64,000 nt of DNA from an uncultured Gemmiger sp. (GCA_944388145.1 CALXHQ010000011.1:1-64000), one strand, 5' to 3'; counted from the first letter of the stretch, positions 1-8,731 are shown. Notes: a model not told the origin generated them from the letters alone. Numbers and translations are program-made.

Positions 1-29
1 GTATGCGATAAACTATTTACGTCGTTCAT
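1..29 (-). CDS. tnpA: IS200/IS605-family transposase TnpA, N-terminal nine codons only
   Basis: The minus strand starts an ATG at position 29 behind a GGGAGG ribosome binding site (40-45) and reads MNDVNSLSH before leaving the window. From family knowledge, this is how many clostridial IS200-type Y1 (HUH) transposases begin, the usual continuation being TKWNCKYHIVF. Nine residues are too few to prove the family, but the 10-bp perfect hairpin upstream (134-156) and the stem-forming leader fit an IS200/IS605 end. The catalytic HUH motif and the Tyr lie outside the window. Confidence 0.6.
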
Positions 30-40
30 TTTTGAATGAC

Positions 41-96
41 CTCCCTTTGCTTGTTTGTGCAGTTGGCAGACCGCACTCCTATTATAGCAAAGGGAG
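41..96 (-). repeat. 11-bp inverted repeat burying the transposase Shine-Dalgarno
   Basis: The arms at 41-51 and 86-96 are perfect complements (CTCCCTTTGCT and AGCAAAGGGAG). The inner arm contains the ribosome binding site of the transposase. The outer arm lies upstream of and touching the -10, so only transcripts entering from outside the element would contain both arms. This is the known logic by which IS elements block translation from impinging transcription; applying it here is inference. Confidence 0.6.
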
Positions 97-169
97 TTTT
101 TATTTCATCATAATCGACATTAGTCTTTTGGGGAACCACTCGCCTAGCGAGTGGTTTTCGGGACACAAC

Positions 170-207
170 AAACTCCCCGTCCGGGCATTTCCCCGGGCGG
201 GGAGTTT
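170..207 (-). terminator. Terminator of the pxp/liv operon
   Basis: A 16-bp stem with one wobble pair (170-185 and 192-207) and a 6-nt loop lies 17 bases beyond the pxpA stop codon. On the minus strand it is followed by TTTGTTGTG, a weak U tract. Confidence 0.7.
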
Positions 208-223
208 ACATTGCAGGCAGCAT

Positions 224-979
224 TCAAAACGGGCGCAGTGCCACACCGGCAACAGGCAAAGCTTTGGACAATTTTTGTACAAAGGCCAGCGCCTTGGGAC
301 CGTCGCCGTGGACGCAGACCGAATCTGCCTGCAACGCCACAGTGCTGCCATCGTTGGCAGTGACTGTGCCTTCCTGTGCCATACGCAGCACACGGGCAAT
401 GGCCCGATCCTCCTCCTCGATCATGGCACCGGGGTTGCCGCGGGGCACCAGCGTGCCGTCCGGCTGGTAACCCCGGTCGGCAAAAACTTCGCTTGCCACC
501 GGCAGCCCGATGGCGCGGGCGGCGGCGACCATCTCGCTGCCGGATAGTGCCAGAAGAATGGCGCCGGGGGCGGCCTGTTGAACCGCGCGGCAGATCGCGT
601 CAGCCAGGGCGCGGTCTTTGGCGGCCATATTGTACAATGCACCGTGGGGCTTGACGTGGTGCAGCGGCACCCCGGCGGCATCGCAGAAGGCTTTGAGCGC
701 GCCGATCTGATAGACGACGCAGTCGGCGGTATCGGAGGGTGAGATGTCCATCTTGCGGCGGCCGAAGCCCACCAGATCGGGCAGGCCGGGATGGGCGCCC
801 ACCTGCACGCCGTATTGTTTGCACAGCGCCACGCTGCGGCGCATGACCGCCGGGTCGCCGGCGTGGAAACCGCAGGCGATGTTGGCAGAGGTGACAAAGG
901 GCAAAATAGCCTCGTCATTGCCGATGGTATAGGCGCCGAAGCTCTCGCCCAGATCGCAATTGAGATCAATGGATGGCAT
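224..979 (-). CDS. pxpA: 5-oxoprolinase subunit A (LamB/YcsF family)
   Basis: The 251-residue protein is full length for the LamB/YcsF family. It shows DLNCDLGE at residues 5-12 and ACGFHAGDP at 35-43, the family signatures. PxpA works with PxpB and PxpC in ATP-dependent opening of 5-oxo-L-proline to L-glutamate in the cytoplasm. It is the last gene of the minus-strand operon, 12 nt after the DUF1445 gene and followed by a terminator. The start follows a GGAGG-like site, and the family assignment is secure. Confidence 0.95.
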   Translation of the reverse strand: MPSIDLNCDLGESFGAYTIGNDEAILPFVTSANIACGFHAGDPAVMRRSVALCKQYGVQVGAHPGLPDLVGFGRRKMDISPSDTADCVVYQIGALKAFCDAAGVPLHHVKPHGALYNMAAKDRALADAICRAVQQAAPGAILLALSGSEMVAAARAIGLPVASEVFADRGYQPDGTLVPRGNPGAMIEEEDRAIARVLRMAQEGTVTANDGSTVALQADSVCVHGDGPKALAFVQKLSKALPVAGVALRPF

Positions 980-991
980 GGCTTGCCTCCT

Positions 992-1792
992 TTACAGTTT
1001 CAGCGCGGCGTTGGTCACGTCGGTGAGGAACATGTGCCCCGGCGCATGGGTGATGCAGAAGGACGGCTTTGACGCCATGACCACCGCCTGCGGAGTGACG
1101 CCGCAGGGCCAGAACACCGGCACTTCCCCCTCCCGGATGGTAACAGCGTCACCGTAGTCGGGGCGGACCAGGTCGGTGATGCCGATCGTTTCGGGAAAGC
1201 CGATTTGAATGGGCATGCCGTGCACCCGGGGCATCCCAGCAGTGACAGCCACCGCCGCCGGTACCAGCCGGTGCGGGATAGGCCGCATGCTGACCACCAT
1301 GTTGCCGTGAAAAACGCCTGCCGTCCGGCAGGGAATGTTTGTGTTGTACATGGGGACGTTGACGCCTTCCTCAATTTGACGGACAGGGATACCGGCCTCC
1401 AGCAGCGCGCTCTCGAAGGAAAAACTGCATCCGATTAAAAAGCTGACCAGATCCTGCCGGGCGTTGAAATAGTCCGACACGTCGGTGGGTTCCGCCACCA
1501 GCTCCCCATGGTCATAGACCCGGTAGCGGGGAATGTCCGTGGCGATGTCACTGCCGGGTGCAAACTGTGCAAAGGTCCGTTCGCCGGCGTCGGCTACCTC
1601 CAGCAGTGGGCAGGCCTTGGGGTTGCGCTGGCAGAACAGTAAAAAATCCCAGGCGAAGGTTTTGGGCAGCACCACCAGATTGCCCTGGGCATAGCCGGCG
1701 CAAAAGCCGGTGGTTGGGCCGGTATACTCCCCTCGGCGGATCGCAGCGCGGGCCGCGGCCGGAGAAAGAGCCCCGGGGGTTGAAACAGTCAT
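992..1792 (-). CDS. DUF1445 family protein (YcsI-like; D-glutamate cyclase N-half homolog)
   Basis: This 266-residue protein matches the YcsI/DUF1445 putative hydro-lyase family in length and in the conserved segments GPTTGFCAGYAQGNLVVLP (residues 25-43) and RPIPHRLVPAAVAVTAGMP. In mammals a DUF1445 domain fused to a DUF4392 domain forms DGLUCY, which interconverts D-glutamate and 5-oxo-D-proline. Here the DUF4392 part is a separate protein encoded upstream at 3522-4592. The gene sits between pxpC and pxpA with short gaps. Its exact reaction is not proven by sequence; participation in D-glutamate cyclase activity is inference from the shared operon. Confidence 0.85.
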   Translation of the reverse strand: MTVSTPGALSPAAARAAIRRGEYTGPTTGFCAGYAQGNLVVLPKTFAWDFLLFCQRNPKACPLLEVADAGERTFAQFAPGSDIATDIPRYRVYDHGELVAEPTDVSDYFNARQDLVSFLIGCSFSFESALLEAGIPVRQIEEGVNVPMYNTNIPCRTAGVFHGNMVVSMRPIPHRLVPAAVAVTAGMPRVHGMPIQIGFPETIGITDLVRPDYGDAVTIREGEVPVFWPCGVTPQAVVMASKPSFCITHAPGHMFLTDVTNAALKL

Positions 1793-1816
1793 AAAAACGC
1801 CTCCTGTTTTGGCAGG

Positions 1817-2815
1817 TTATTTCAATCGATCCGCCACCTGGCGCAGGCGGGCAGCCTGGGCACGGGCGGCAATCACCGCATGCTTGGGATCAACCAAGTC
1901 AAACGTTACCTGCTCTCCCGGGCGAAGCTGGGCCAGCGCAGGCAGATCGGTACTGATGACAGTGGCGATTTTGGCATAGCCGCCGGTGGTCTGATGATCG
2001 GCCAGCATCACAATGGGCTGGCCATTGCTGGATACCTGGACCGAGCCTTCCACAATGCCATCGGACAAAATGTCCGACCCGTGTACAGTGCCGATGGCCG
2101 GGCCGCTGAGTTTGCAGGCCATGCGATTACAGTCCGCTGTGAGCTGATAGACGCCATGGGTAAACGCCTCTTGCCCCATGGATGTGAAGGCGTCCCATTG
2201 CGGCCCCGGCACCGCCCGCAAAAGTGGGAGCCGGGCGGTGCCTTCCCATCGCCAGCAGCGGGCACCGGTGCATGCAAGAACACTGCCCAGCGGATGATCG
2301 GCCCGGCGGCGATGAATCGCCTTCCACCAGGAGGTCACGGCGTCCTCCGGCATGGCAGTGAGAAGTTCGTCCCCTTTCCGCAGCCCGCGGCCTTGAAAGC
2401 CCCCCAAATGGCAGGCCAGGTCGGTGGAACGGCTGCCCCGCACCACCGGCACCACAATACCGCCCCAGACAGCCAGATAGCTGCGCAGCCCTGCCTGCGG
2501 CATCCCAATTTGTAAAACGCTGCCCGCCGGTGCGAACCCAGGTCCGTAAAAGGAGATTGGCTGTCCATCCAGTGTGGCAGGTGCCTGTGCTCCCGTCAGA
2601 GCAAAGACCGCGGCTGTTTCAAACCGGAGGGTCGGCCCCCGGAGGGTGGTTTCCAGCACAGCATCCCCGGGCGGGTTGCCCACCAGCAGATTGGCCAGCC
2701 GGGCAGCGTAGCCATCAGCAGCGCCGCAGGTGCGGTAGCCCTCCGCAGCAGAGCCGGCACGCCCCAGGTCCTGCACAGTGGTCAGGGGGCCCGGGTCCAG
2801 GATGCAGATGCTCAT
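1817..2815 (-). CDS. pxpC: 5-oxoprolinase subunit C (biotin-dependent carboxyltransferase family)
   Basis: The 332-residue protein begins with CILDPGPLTTVQDLGRAG, the hallmark of KipA/PxpC (carboxyltransferase subdomain A/B fold). It also has AARLANLLVGNPPGDAVLE and TTGGYAKIATV near the end. Its start codon overlaps the pxpB stop (ATGA), indicating translational coupling of the two subunits. Together with PxpB it forms the ATP-dependent part of 5-oxoprolinase. Length is normal for the family. Confidence 0.93.
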   Translation of the reverse strand: MSICILDPGPLTTVQDLGRAGSAAEGYRTCGAADGYAARLANLLVGNPPGDAVLETTLRGPTLRFETAAVFALTGAQAPATLDGQPISFYGPGFAPAGSVLQIGMPQAGLRSYLAVWGGIVVPVVRGSRSTDLACHLGGFQGRGLRKGDELLTAMPEDAVTSWWKAIHRRRADHPLGSVLACTGARCWRWEGTARLPLLRAVPGPQWDAFTSMGQEAFTHGVYQLTADCNRMACKLSGPAIGTVHGSDILSDGIVEGSVQVSSNGQPIVMLADHQTTGGYAKIATVISTDLPALAQLRPGEQVTFDLVDPKHAVIAARAQAARLRQVADRLK

Positions 2816-3498
2816 GCAGAGCCCTCCTTTTGTGCCAAAGCGGCAAATTGTTCCGGCGAGATGGCACTGAACCGGATACGGTCCCCCGCTGCATAAGGCA
2901 GCGGTTTGGCCGGGTCAAACAGCTTAAGCGGCGTGCGGCCGATCAGCTGCCAGCCGCCGGGGGATGCCACCGGGTAGATGCCGGTCTGCTCCCCGCCGAT
3001 TCCCACCGAACCGGAGGGGATGCTGGTGCGTGGGTTTTGCAGCCGGGGCGTGGCCAGGCTGGGGTCCAGCCCGCCCAGATAGGGAAACCCGGGCAGAAAC
3101 CCCAGCATATAGATGCGGTATTCCCTGGCAGTGTGGCGGCGGACAACCTCCTGCTCAGTCAGGCCGGCGTGCTGCGCCACAAAGCCCAGATCGGGGCCGT
3201 AGTTCCCACCATAGCAGACCGGAATAGTAACCAGCTTGCCCGCTGCGGTATCCGGCGGCGGCAGATGCCCGGCCAGGTGCACGATGGCGGCCGACATGGT
3301 ATCGTAGTCCGTCACCAGCGGGTCATATCGCACCAGCAGCGAAGCGAAAGCAGGAACCGTCTCACCGGCACCGGGCAGTGCTGCGGCATGGATGGCTGCG
3401 TTCAGGGCAGCCACCTGTGCGCCGATTTCCTGGGAAATCTTTTGGTCGAACACGGCCAGCACGCCGGTATCTCCCACAGGGGCAACGTGGACGGACAT
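2812..3498 (-). CDS. pxpB: 5-oxoprolinase subunit B (KipI family)
   Basis: At 228 residues this has normal PxpB/KipI length. Diagnostic segments are EYRIYMLGFLPGFPYLGGL (about residues 134-152) and the later PSGSVGIGGEQTGIYPVASP, from the carboxyltransferase C/D fold. In Bacillus the homolog KipI was first known as an inhibitor of the KinA kinase, but with PxpA and PxpC it is an enzyme subunit. The gene follows the DUF4392 gene by 23 nt and overlaps pxpC by 4 nt. Confidence 0.93.
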   Translation of the reverse strand: MSVHVAPVGDTGVLAVFDQKISQEIGAQVAALNAAIHAAALPGAGETVPAFASLLVRYDPLVTDYDTMSAAIVHLAGHLPPPDTAAGKLVTIPVCYGGNYGPDLGFVAQHAGLTEQEVVRRHTAREYRIYMLGFLPGFPYLGGLDPSLATPRLQNPRTSIPSGSVGIGGEQTGIYPVASPGGWQLIGRTPLKLFDPAKPLPYAAGDRIRFSAISPEQFAALAQKEGSA

Positions 3499-3521
3499 AT
3501 GGGCACCTCCTGCCTGATGGG

Positions 3522-4592
3522 TCAGTGATTGTCAAAAAAGCCTTTTGCCAATACCGGGCCGAACCAGCGGTCGCTCTCATGAGAGCGGCGGACCGCATAG
3601 GCAGTGCACTGGCGCATCAGGCTGACAATCCCCACATTCATGCGGGTGCTGAAACCGTCGATGCCCGGCAGCAGCGAGCCGGTCATATCAATAAAACCGT
3701 TGCGGGCGGCAACCCGCATGACCTCCGACTCCATATCCTCATGGTGGAGGACCTCCATATCCCTTTTCAGGTAGGCGATGGCGGCCATCAGGCCATAGCA
3801 GCCCCAATCGGAGCAGGTTGCGGTGATGATATTGTCGGTGGAGGTGGCGCTGAGGATACCGCCGCCACAGCCGCATACACATTCGCCGGGACGAGTGTAG
3901 GGCACATACTTTTTGATGTGTTCCCCAATGGAGGCCATGCCGATCTCATTGCCCAGATCGCCGATGGCCACATTGGTAACTCCCCGGCTTTTGAGCAGGT
4001 TCCACAAAGCATCCGTTTTTGCCTGCAATTCGCTCACATCCTGGGACGCCGAGTTGTGGTAGACACCCCGTGCATTGGCACCTGCAGCCTCGATGGCGAT
4101 GACGGCGGCGGGCTGTGCCTGATCGGCCAGCTGCTTTGCCTGTTCTGGGGCTTTCGCAGCATCCTTGGTGAAGGCGACCACGCCCATGCTCAGCGGCAGG
4201 GCCTTGACGGTTTCCAGGTCATCGTAGCAGTGCAGGCCCACCACAGCGGCACAGCGGCGGATGGCCTCCACGCTGTCAGACGGGCAGACAATAACCGGCT
4301 TTGCCCCGAAAGCCAGCACCAGTGCCCTGGCCAGCAGCATCGAGCTGACGGTGCCGTCCATCTCGGGAACTTTGTGGGGAATCAGCACAAAGCCTGTCAG
4401 GATAAAGACCATGTTCCCCGGCTGCACCGCTCTGTTCAAGGCTTCGGCGGCGTGCATGGTCAGCGGTTCGCCGGTAAACTGCCGTGCTCCCGCGTACAGG
4501 ATGCGGCAGACACCGTATCCCCGGGGGTCCAACGTCATCAGGGCGTCCAGATTTTCCCCCACATTGCGCTTTTCCAGTTCATCCCGTGTCAT
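3522..4592 (-). CDS. DUF4392 family protein (D-glutamate cyclase C-half homolog)
   Basis: The start at 4592 is preferred over a longer open frame because MTRDELEKRNVGENLDAL opens the conserved domain and lies 10 nt after the aminotransferase stop; the extension to 4781 is only out-of-frame aminotransferase sequence. The 356-residue protein has the DUF4392 segments ILTGF (near residue 65), IAIEAAGAN, IGDLGNEIGMASIGE and a Cys-rich stretch ECVCGCGGG. Human DGLUCY carries this domain at its C-terminus behind DUF1445. Co-operonic DUF1445 and PxpABC genes suggest conversion between D-glutamate and 5-oxoproline; the activity is inferred. Confidence 0.85.
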   Translation of the reverse strand: MTRDELEKRNVGENLDALMTLDPRGYGVCRILYAGARQFTGEPLTMHAAEALNRAVQPGNMVFILTGFVLIPHKVPEMDGTVSSMLLARALVLAFGAKPVIVCPSDSVEAIRRCAAVVGLHCYDDLETVKALPLSMGVVAFTKDAAKAPEQAKQLADQAQPAAVIAIEAAGANARGVYHNSASQDVSELQAKTDALWNLLKSRGVTNVAIGDLGNEIGMASIGEHIKKYVPYTRPGECVCGCGGGILSATSTDNIITATCSDWGCYGLMAAIAYLKRDMEVLHHEDMESEVMRVAARNGFIDMTGSLLPGIDGFSTRMNVGIVSLMRQCTAYAVRRSHESDRWFGPVLAKGFFDNH

Positions 4593-4602
4593 GGCAGCCA
4601 CC

Positions 4603-5463
4603 TCAATCCAGCACCGACGTCTTGCCGGTATAGTCATAGTATTCCTGCAGGACCGCATCCTGGATAGCCTTGAGGGTTTCGGGATCCTTGCCGCCGGCGG
4701 GGGCGCCGTCCAACTCGTTGGCATGGAGACAGAAGTTGGAGGAGGAGGTGACGATAATCTCGTCGGCGTCGCGCAGTTCATCCAGCGTGAAGGGCTTTTC
4801 CATCACCGTGATGCCCAGGCGGTAGCAGGCCTGGATCATGTGGGTCTTGGCAATGCCCCGCAGGATCAGCTCATCGTTGGGGTGGGAGTAGAACACCCCG
4901 TTTTTCAGGATGGACACGTTGGAGTGGGCGCACTCGGTGACAACGCCGTCCCGGTGGAACACCGTCTCCTGCACATCCAGGTGCTTGGCCTCCTCAGCCG
5001 CCATGACGCTGGGGATCAGGTTCAATGTCTTGATGTTGCAGTGATAGAAACGTGTGTCCGGCCGGGTGACCAGCTTGATGGGCTGGTCAGGATCATTCAG
5101 GCGGTTGGGGCGGATCATCACCCACAGCTTGCCGACCATATCGTCATCAAAGGTATGGTTGCGATCGTTGACGCCGCGGGTGACCTGCCAGTAGACAAAA
5201 TGGGTGGTGCCCTCCACCTGGGCGAGCAGCCCTGTCAGCAGGCTGCCCAGCTCGGTCTTATCCATAGGGATGCGGATGCCCAGCGCCTTTGCGCTGGTGT
5301 AGAAGCGGTCCAGATGGTCCTTGAGCAGATAGACTTTGCCGTTGGCACCGACGGTGGCGTCATAGACACCATCGCCAAAGAAGTGGACGCGGTCGTTGAA
5401 CGGGACTTTGACTTCCTCCGGCGTGCCGTACACGCCATCGTAATAGGCAAGCTCTTTGAGCAT
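4603..5463 (-). CDS. Class IV aminotransferase, D-amino-acid transaminase type
   Basis: The start at 5463 (MLKELAYYDG) is chosen for its GGGGAGGG site 7 nt upstream. The 286-residue fold-type IV PLP enzyme shows FFGDGVYDA near the N-terminus, the PLP lysine in CNIKTLNLIPSV and the cofactor-binding Glu in VTECAHSN. KTLN is typical of D-alanine/D-amino-acid transaminases rather than branched-chain enzymes. Such an enzyme interconverts D-glutamate and 2-oxoglutarate using pyruvate/D-alanine. Its place directly upstream of the D-glutamate-cyclase-like gene supports a D-amino-acid role; exact substrate is unproven. Confidence 0.85.
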   Translation of the reverse strand: MLKELAYYDGVYGTPEEVKVPFNDRVHFFGDGVYDATVGANGKVYLLKDHLDRFYTSAKALGIRIPMDKTELGSLLTGLLAQVEGTTHFVYWQVTRGVNDRNHTFDDDMVGKLWVMIRPNRLNDPDQPIKLVTRPDTRFYHCNIKTLNLIPSVMAAEEAKHLDVQETVFHRDGVVTECAHSNVSILKNGVFYSHPNDELILRGIAKTHMIQACYRLGITVMEKPFTLDELRDADEIIVTSSSNFCLHANELDGAPAGGKDPETLKAIQDAVLQEYYDYTGKTSVLD

Positions 5464-5501
5464 AGGTATTCCCTCCCCAAAATTATTAAAAGAGTTCCCT
5501 G

Positions 5502-6152
5502 TCACTGTTCTCCCGGCTTTTCCACACCGAAACGCAGGTACAGATATTCCTCGATCAAGGCAACGCAGTTGTCCAGCCCGAAGGCGGCGGTGTCCAGGCA
5601 GAGATCATAGTTGGACAGGTCCTTCCAGCGCTTGCCGGTGTGGTAGGTGTAATAATCGTTGCGGTATTTGTCCAGCCGGTCGATGTAGCGCTTGGCCTCG
5701 GCATGGGAGATGCCCTGGCGGGTCATTTCCCGCTGAATACGGTCGGGATAGGGCGCGTCCAAAAAGACCGAGAGCACCCGCTCCTTGTCCTTGAGCACAT
5801 AGTCCGCCGCCCGGCCCACACAGACGTAACTTTCCTGTTCCAGCAGTTTGCGCAGTACCTTGGCCTGATGGGCAAACAAGGCCCGGTCAGACAGGAAGTT
5901 GCCGCTTTCCGGCGGGATGTCACGCCCATCATAGACACTGCGGGACACCTTATACAACAGGCTGCGGCGGGTATCCTCGTCCGCCTGGGCGAAGATCGCC
6001 TCATTGATGCCGCTGTCCTCGCTGGCCAGCCGCAGAAGTTTCTGGTCGTAGAAATCGATGCCGTAGTCGGCGGCGATTTTGCGGCCGATATAACTGCCTC
6101 CTCCGCTGCCGCAGGTGCGGGTGATGGCAATGGCAAAATACTCCTGGCTCAT
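5502..6152 (-). CDS. Cytidylate kinase-like family protein
   Basis: The start at 6152 lies 10 nt behind GGAGGGG. The 216-residue protein begins with ITRTCGSGGGSYIGRKIA, a P-loop typical of the Cytidylate_kin2 (AAA-like NMP kinase) family, followed by DYGIDFYDQKLL and CVGRAADYVL. These proteins are common in gut Clostridia and are not the housekeeping Cmk; their substrates are not established. It lies 23 nt downstream of livF and 38 nt upstream of the aminotransferase, so it is co-transcribed, but no sequence feature ties it to the amino-acid pathway. Confidence 0.8.
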   Translation of the reverse strand: MSQEYFAIAITRTCGSGGGSYIGRKIAADYGIDFYDQKLLRLASEDSGINEAIFAQADEDTRRSLLYKVSRSVYDGRDIPPESGNFLSDRALFAHQAKVLRKLLEQESYVCVGRAADYVLKDKERVLSVFLDAPYPDRIQREMTRQGISHAEAKRYIDRLDKYRNDYYTYHTGKRWKDLSNYDLCLDTAAFGLDNCVALIEEYLYLRFGVEKPGEQ

Positions 6153-6175
6153 CTTGTCCCCTCCTTCGTTGCGGG

Positions 6176-6874
6176 TCACTGGCCCAGGTAGGCTTTTTTG
6201 ACCCGCTCATCGTTCAGCAGATCGCTGGCTTTGCCCTGGATGGTGATATGCCCGGTCTCCAACACATAGGCCCGGTCGGAGATGGACAGCGCCATCTGGG
6301 CGTTCTGCTCCACCAGCAGGATGGTAATTCCCTGCTTGTTGACCTCCTGGATGATGTCAAAGATCTCCTGCACCAGCAGCGGAGACAGTCCCATGGACGG
6401 TTCATCCATCAGGATCATCTTGGGCTTTGCCATCAGCGCGCGCCCAACGGCCAGCATCTGCTGCTCGCCGCCGGACAGGGTTCCGGCCAGCTGGCGGCGG
6501 CGCTCCTTCAGGCGGGGAAAGCGGGTGTAGACATCCTGCATGGTCTCCGACATGCCGACAGGGTCGGCGTAGGCGCCCATCTCCAGGTTTTCTTCCACCG
6601 TCATTTCGGGGAAGATGTGGCGGCCTTCCGGCACATGGGCCAGCTTCAGGTTGATGATCTTGCTGGGCTCGGTTTTGCGCAGATCGTGGCCGTCAAAGAC
6701 AATGCTGCCGGACGCCGCCTTCTCCAGGCCGGTGATGGTGCGCAGCGTGGTGGTTTTGCCCGCGCCGTTGGCGCCGATCAGCGAGACGATCTCGCCGTCA
6801 TTGACGGTCAGCGAGATGCCGTCCAGCGCCTGCACGGCGCCGTAGTTGACCTTCAGGTCCTTCACTTCAAGCAT
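6176..6874 (-). CDS. livF: Branched-chain-type amino acid ABC transporter ATPase LivF
   Basis: The start at 6874 ([12 protein letters not shown]) overlaps the livG stop by 8 nt; the longer frame is livG read out of frame. The 232-residue ATPase contains Walker A GANGAGKTT, signature LSGGEQQM, Walker B MILMDEPSMG and a switch His in LLVEQNAQMAL (Gln variant typical of LivF). It powers a Liv-type (HAAT) importer together with LivG. The substrate could be branched-chain amino acids, but in this operon a 5-oxoproline- or glutamate-related ligand is equally possible. Confidence 0.92.
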   Translation of the reverse strand: MLEVKDLKVNYGAVQALDGISLTVNDGEIVSLIGANGAGKTTTLRTITGLEKAASGSIVFDGHDLRKTEPSKIINLKLAHVPEGRHIFPEMTVEENLEMGAYADPVGMSETMQDVYTRFPRLKERRRQLAGTLSGGEQQMLAVGRALMAKPKMILMDEPSMGLSPLLVQEIFDIIQEVNKQGITILLVEQNAQMALSISDRAYVLETGHITIQGKASDLLNDERVKKAYLGQ

Positions 6875-7679
6875 CCTTTGCTGCCTCCTTTCTCGGTTTG
6901 CCCAGATACGCCTCAATGACCCGGGGATTGTTGGCAACCTCGGCGGGGGTCCCCGCAGCAATGGTAGTGCCGAAGTCCAACACCTGGATGCGCTCACAGA
7001 TTTTCATGACAAGGCTCATGTCATGCTCAATCAGCAGCACGGAGATTTTGAAGGTGTCACGGATATAGTCGATGATTTCCAAAAGTTCCTCCGTCTCGGT
7101 GGGGTTCATGCCGGCGGCAGGTTCATCCAGAAGCAGCAGCTTCATGTCGGTGGCCAGGGCGCGGGCGATCTCCAGCCTGCGCTGCTGACCGTAAGGCAGA
7201 TTGTCGGCCTCCAGGTTTTCCTTGCCGGACAGGTGCACCACATCCAGCAGCTCCATGGCGCGCTTGGTGATATCGGCTTCCTCCCGCCAATATTTGGGAG
7301 TGCGGAAGATGGCCTGGGGCAGCCCGTAGGTCAGGTGCTCCTGCATGGCAGCCTTGACGTTGTCAATGACGGTCATCTTTTTGAACAGGCGGATGTTCTG
7401 GAAGGTACGGGCGATTCCGGCATGGACGATCTGATGGGTCTTTTTGCCGTTCATCCGCTGCCCGCACAGATAGAAGGAGCCCTCGGTGGGTTTGTAGACG
7501 CCGGTGATCAGGTTGAACACGGTGGTCTTGCCGGCGCCGTTGGGACCGATCAGCCCCACCAGCTCAGACTCGCCGATCTCGATGTTGAAGTCATCCACCG
7601 CCTTCAGGCCGCCGAACTGAATCCCCAAGTTCTGTGCTTTCAGGACCGGGACCTTTTTCTCGGTTGTCTTGTCTGCCAT
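6867..7679 (-). CDS. livG: Branched-chain-type amino acid ABC transporter ATPase LivG
   Basis: The 270-residue ATPase has Walker [10 protein letters not shown], Walker [14 protein letters not shown] and the LivG-type switch [11 protein letters not shown]. The PAAGMNP extension after Walker B is characteristic of LivG rather than LivF. It lies 4 nt after livM and overlaps livF. Both ATPases present, so the importer can form the usual heterodimer. Confidence 0.93.
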   Translation of the reverse strand: MADKTTEKKVPVLKAQNLGIQFGGLKAVDDFNIEIGESELVGLIGPNGAGKTTVFNLITGVYKPTEGSFYLCGQRMNGKKTHQIVHAGIARTFQNIRLFKKMTVIDNVKAAMQEHLTYGLPQAIFRTPKYWREEADITKRAMELLDVVHLSGKENLEADNLPYGQQRRLEIARALATDMKLLLLDEPAAGMNPTETEELLEIIDYIRDTFKISVLLIEHDMSLVMKICERIQVLDFGTTIAAGTPAEVANNPRVIEAYLGKPRKEAAKDA

Positions 7680-7683
7680 GGTG

Positions 7684-8715
7684 TCACTCCCCTTTCTTTT
7701 CAGCCGCCTGCGGCAGGGCCCCGGCCGCCGCGGCCTTGGCCTTGCCGCGGCCGGCGATCTTTTTCACCAGCCGGGTGAGCGAGAACTCCCACCGGCCGAA
7801 AATGCCGCCCGGACGGAACAGCATGACCAGCACCAGCACCACCGAGTAGCCCAGCATCCGATAGGTAGAGAACTGGCGCATGAACTCAGGCAGGGCGGAC
7901 AGGAAGGCCGCGCCGATGACAGAGCCGGTCAGCGAGCCGGTGCCGCCGATGATAACCTCGGACAGCAGCTCGGCAGAATAGTTGAAATTGAAGTTGGTGG
8001 GGATCATGGCGGTCATGTAATGGGCATACAGCGCGCCGCCCACACCGGCAAAGAAGGAGCTGATGGCAAAAGTCATAACCTTGTAGAACGTGACATTGAT
8101 GCCGGACGCCTCGGCGGCGATGTAGTCCTCGCGGATGGCCTGCACCGTGCGGCCAAACCGGCTGCGGACAAACAGGAACATGATGGTCACGCAGACGGCC
8201 ATAATCCAGAAAGAACTGTGGAAGGTGGCCAGTTTGGGGATGCCGCTCATGGTGCGGCCGCCGCCGGTGATCTCCAGGTTGCAGAACACCACGCGGATGA
8301 TTTCGGCAAAGGCCATGGTAACGATGGCCAGATAGTCTCCCCGCAGCCGCAGTGCCGGGATGCCCACCAGCATACCCGCAATGCCGGCCACCAAGCCGCC
8401 GGCCAGCACCGCCACGATCAGCAGCGCCAGGTCGGACAAGCCCTTGCCTGCCAGCGCGCCCGAGACAATGGCTGAGGCGTAAGCCCCTACCGAGACAAAG
8501 CCGGCATGGCCAAGGGAAAACTCACCCATAAAACCGACCACCAGGTTCAGTGAGGCGACCATGATAATGGTATAACAGGCGGTGGTGCAGACACCCTCCA
8601 CATAGGTAGTGGAATCGCCGAAGCCCTGGAAGGCGAACAGCAGGGTCATAACAGCGAACACCACCGCCACGCCGATAAGGTTTAACAGGTAGCTGAGCTT
8701 GCGTTGTTTCGTCAT
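7684..8715 (-). CDS. livM: Branched-chain-type amino acid ABC permease LivM
   Basis: The 343-residue integral membrane protein has about nine to ten hydrophobic segments and the LivM signatures NLVVGFMGEFSLGHAGF and LRLRGDYLAIVTMAFAEI. The cytoplasmic coupling region GRTVQAIREDYIAAEASG is also present. A basic Ala-rich tail (about residues 318-343) follows the last segment. It pairs with LivH as the transmembrane channel. Confidence 0.92.
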   Translation of the reverse strand: MTKQRKLSYLLNLIGVAVVFAVMTLLFAFQGFGDSTTYVEGVCTTACYTIIMVASLNLVVGFMGEFSLGHAGFVSVGAYASAIVSGALAGKGLSDLALLIVAVLAGGLVAGIAGMLVGIPALRLRGDYLAIVTMAFAEIIRVVFCNLEITGGGRTMSGIPKLATFHSSFWIMAVCVTIMFLFVRSRFGRTVQAIREDYIAAEASGINVTFYKVMTFAISSFFAGVGGALYAHYMTAMIPTNFNFNYSAELLSEVIIGGTGSLTGSVIGAAFLSALPEFMRQFSTYRMLGYSVVLVLVMLFRPGGIFGRWEFSLTRLVKKIAGRGKAKAAAAGALPQAAEKKGE

Positions 8716-8731
8716 GTGGATCAGCCTCCCT

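Larger units (their letters stand above)
1..157 (-). mobile_element. End of an IS200/IS605-like insertion sequence (partial)
   Basis: The segment holds the transposase start (29), a -10 TATAAT on the minus strand (81-86) and a perfect 10-bp hairpin with a CTA loop (134-143 and 147-156). Subterminal hairpins of this type are what IS200/IS605 Y1 transposases recognise as single strands instead of terminal inverted repeats. The exact outer boundary cannot be set without an empty-site comparison. The element lies immediately downstream of the pxp operon terminator. Confidence 0.6.

Noticed and set aside
3378-5610. Long plus-strand open frames opposite the DUF4392 and transaminase genes
   Set aside because: They are antisense frames of GC-rich coding sequence, lack ribosome binding sites and show Arg/His/Gln-rich, non-family composition.
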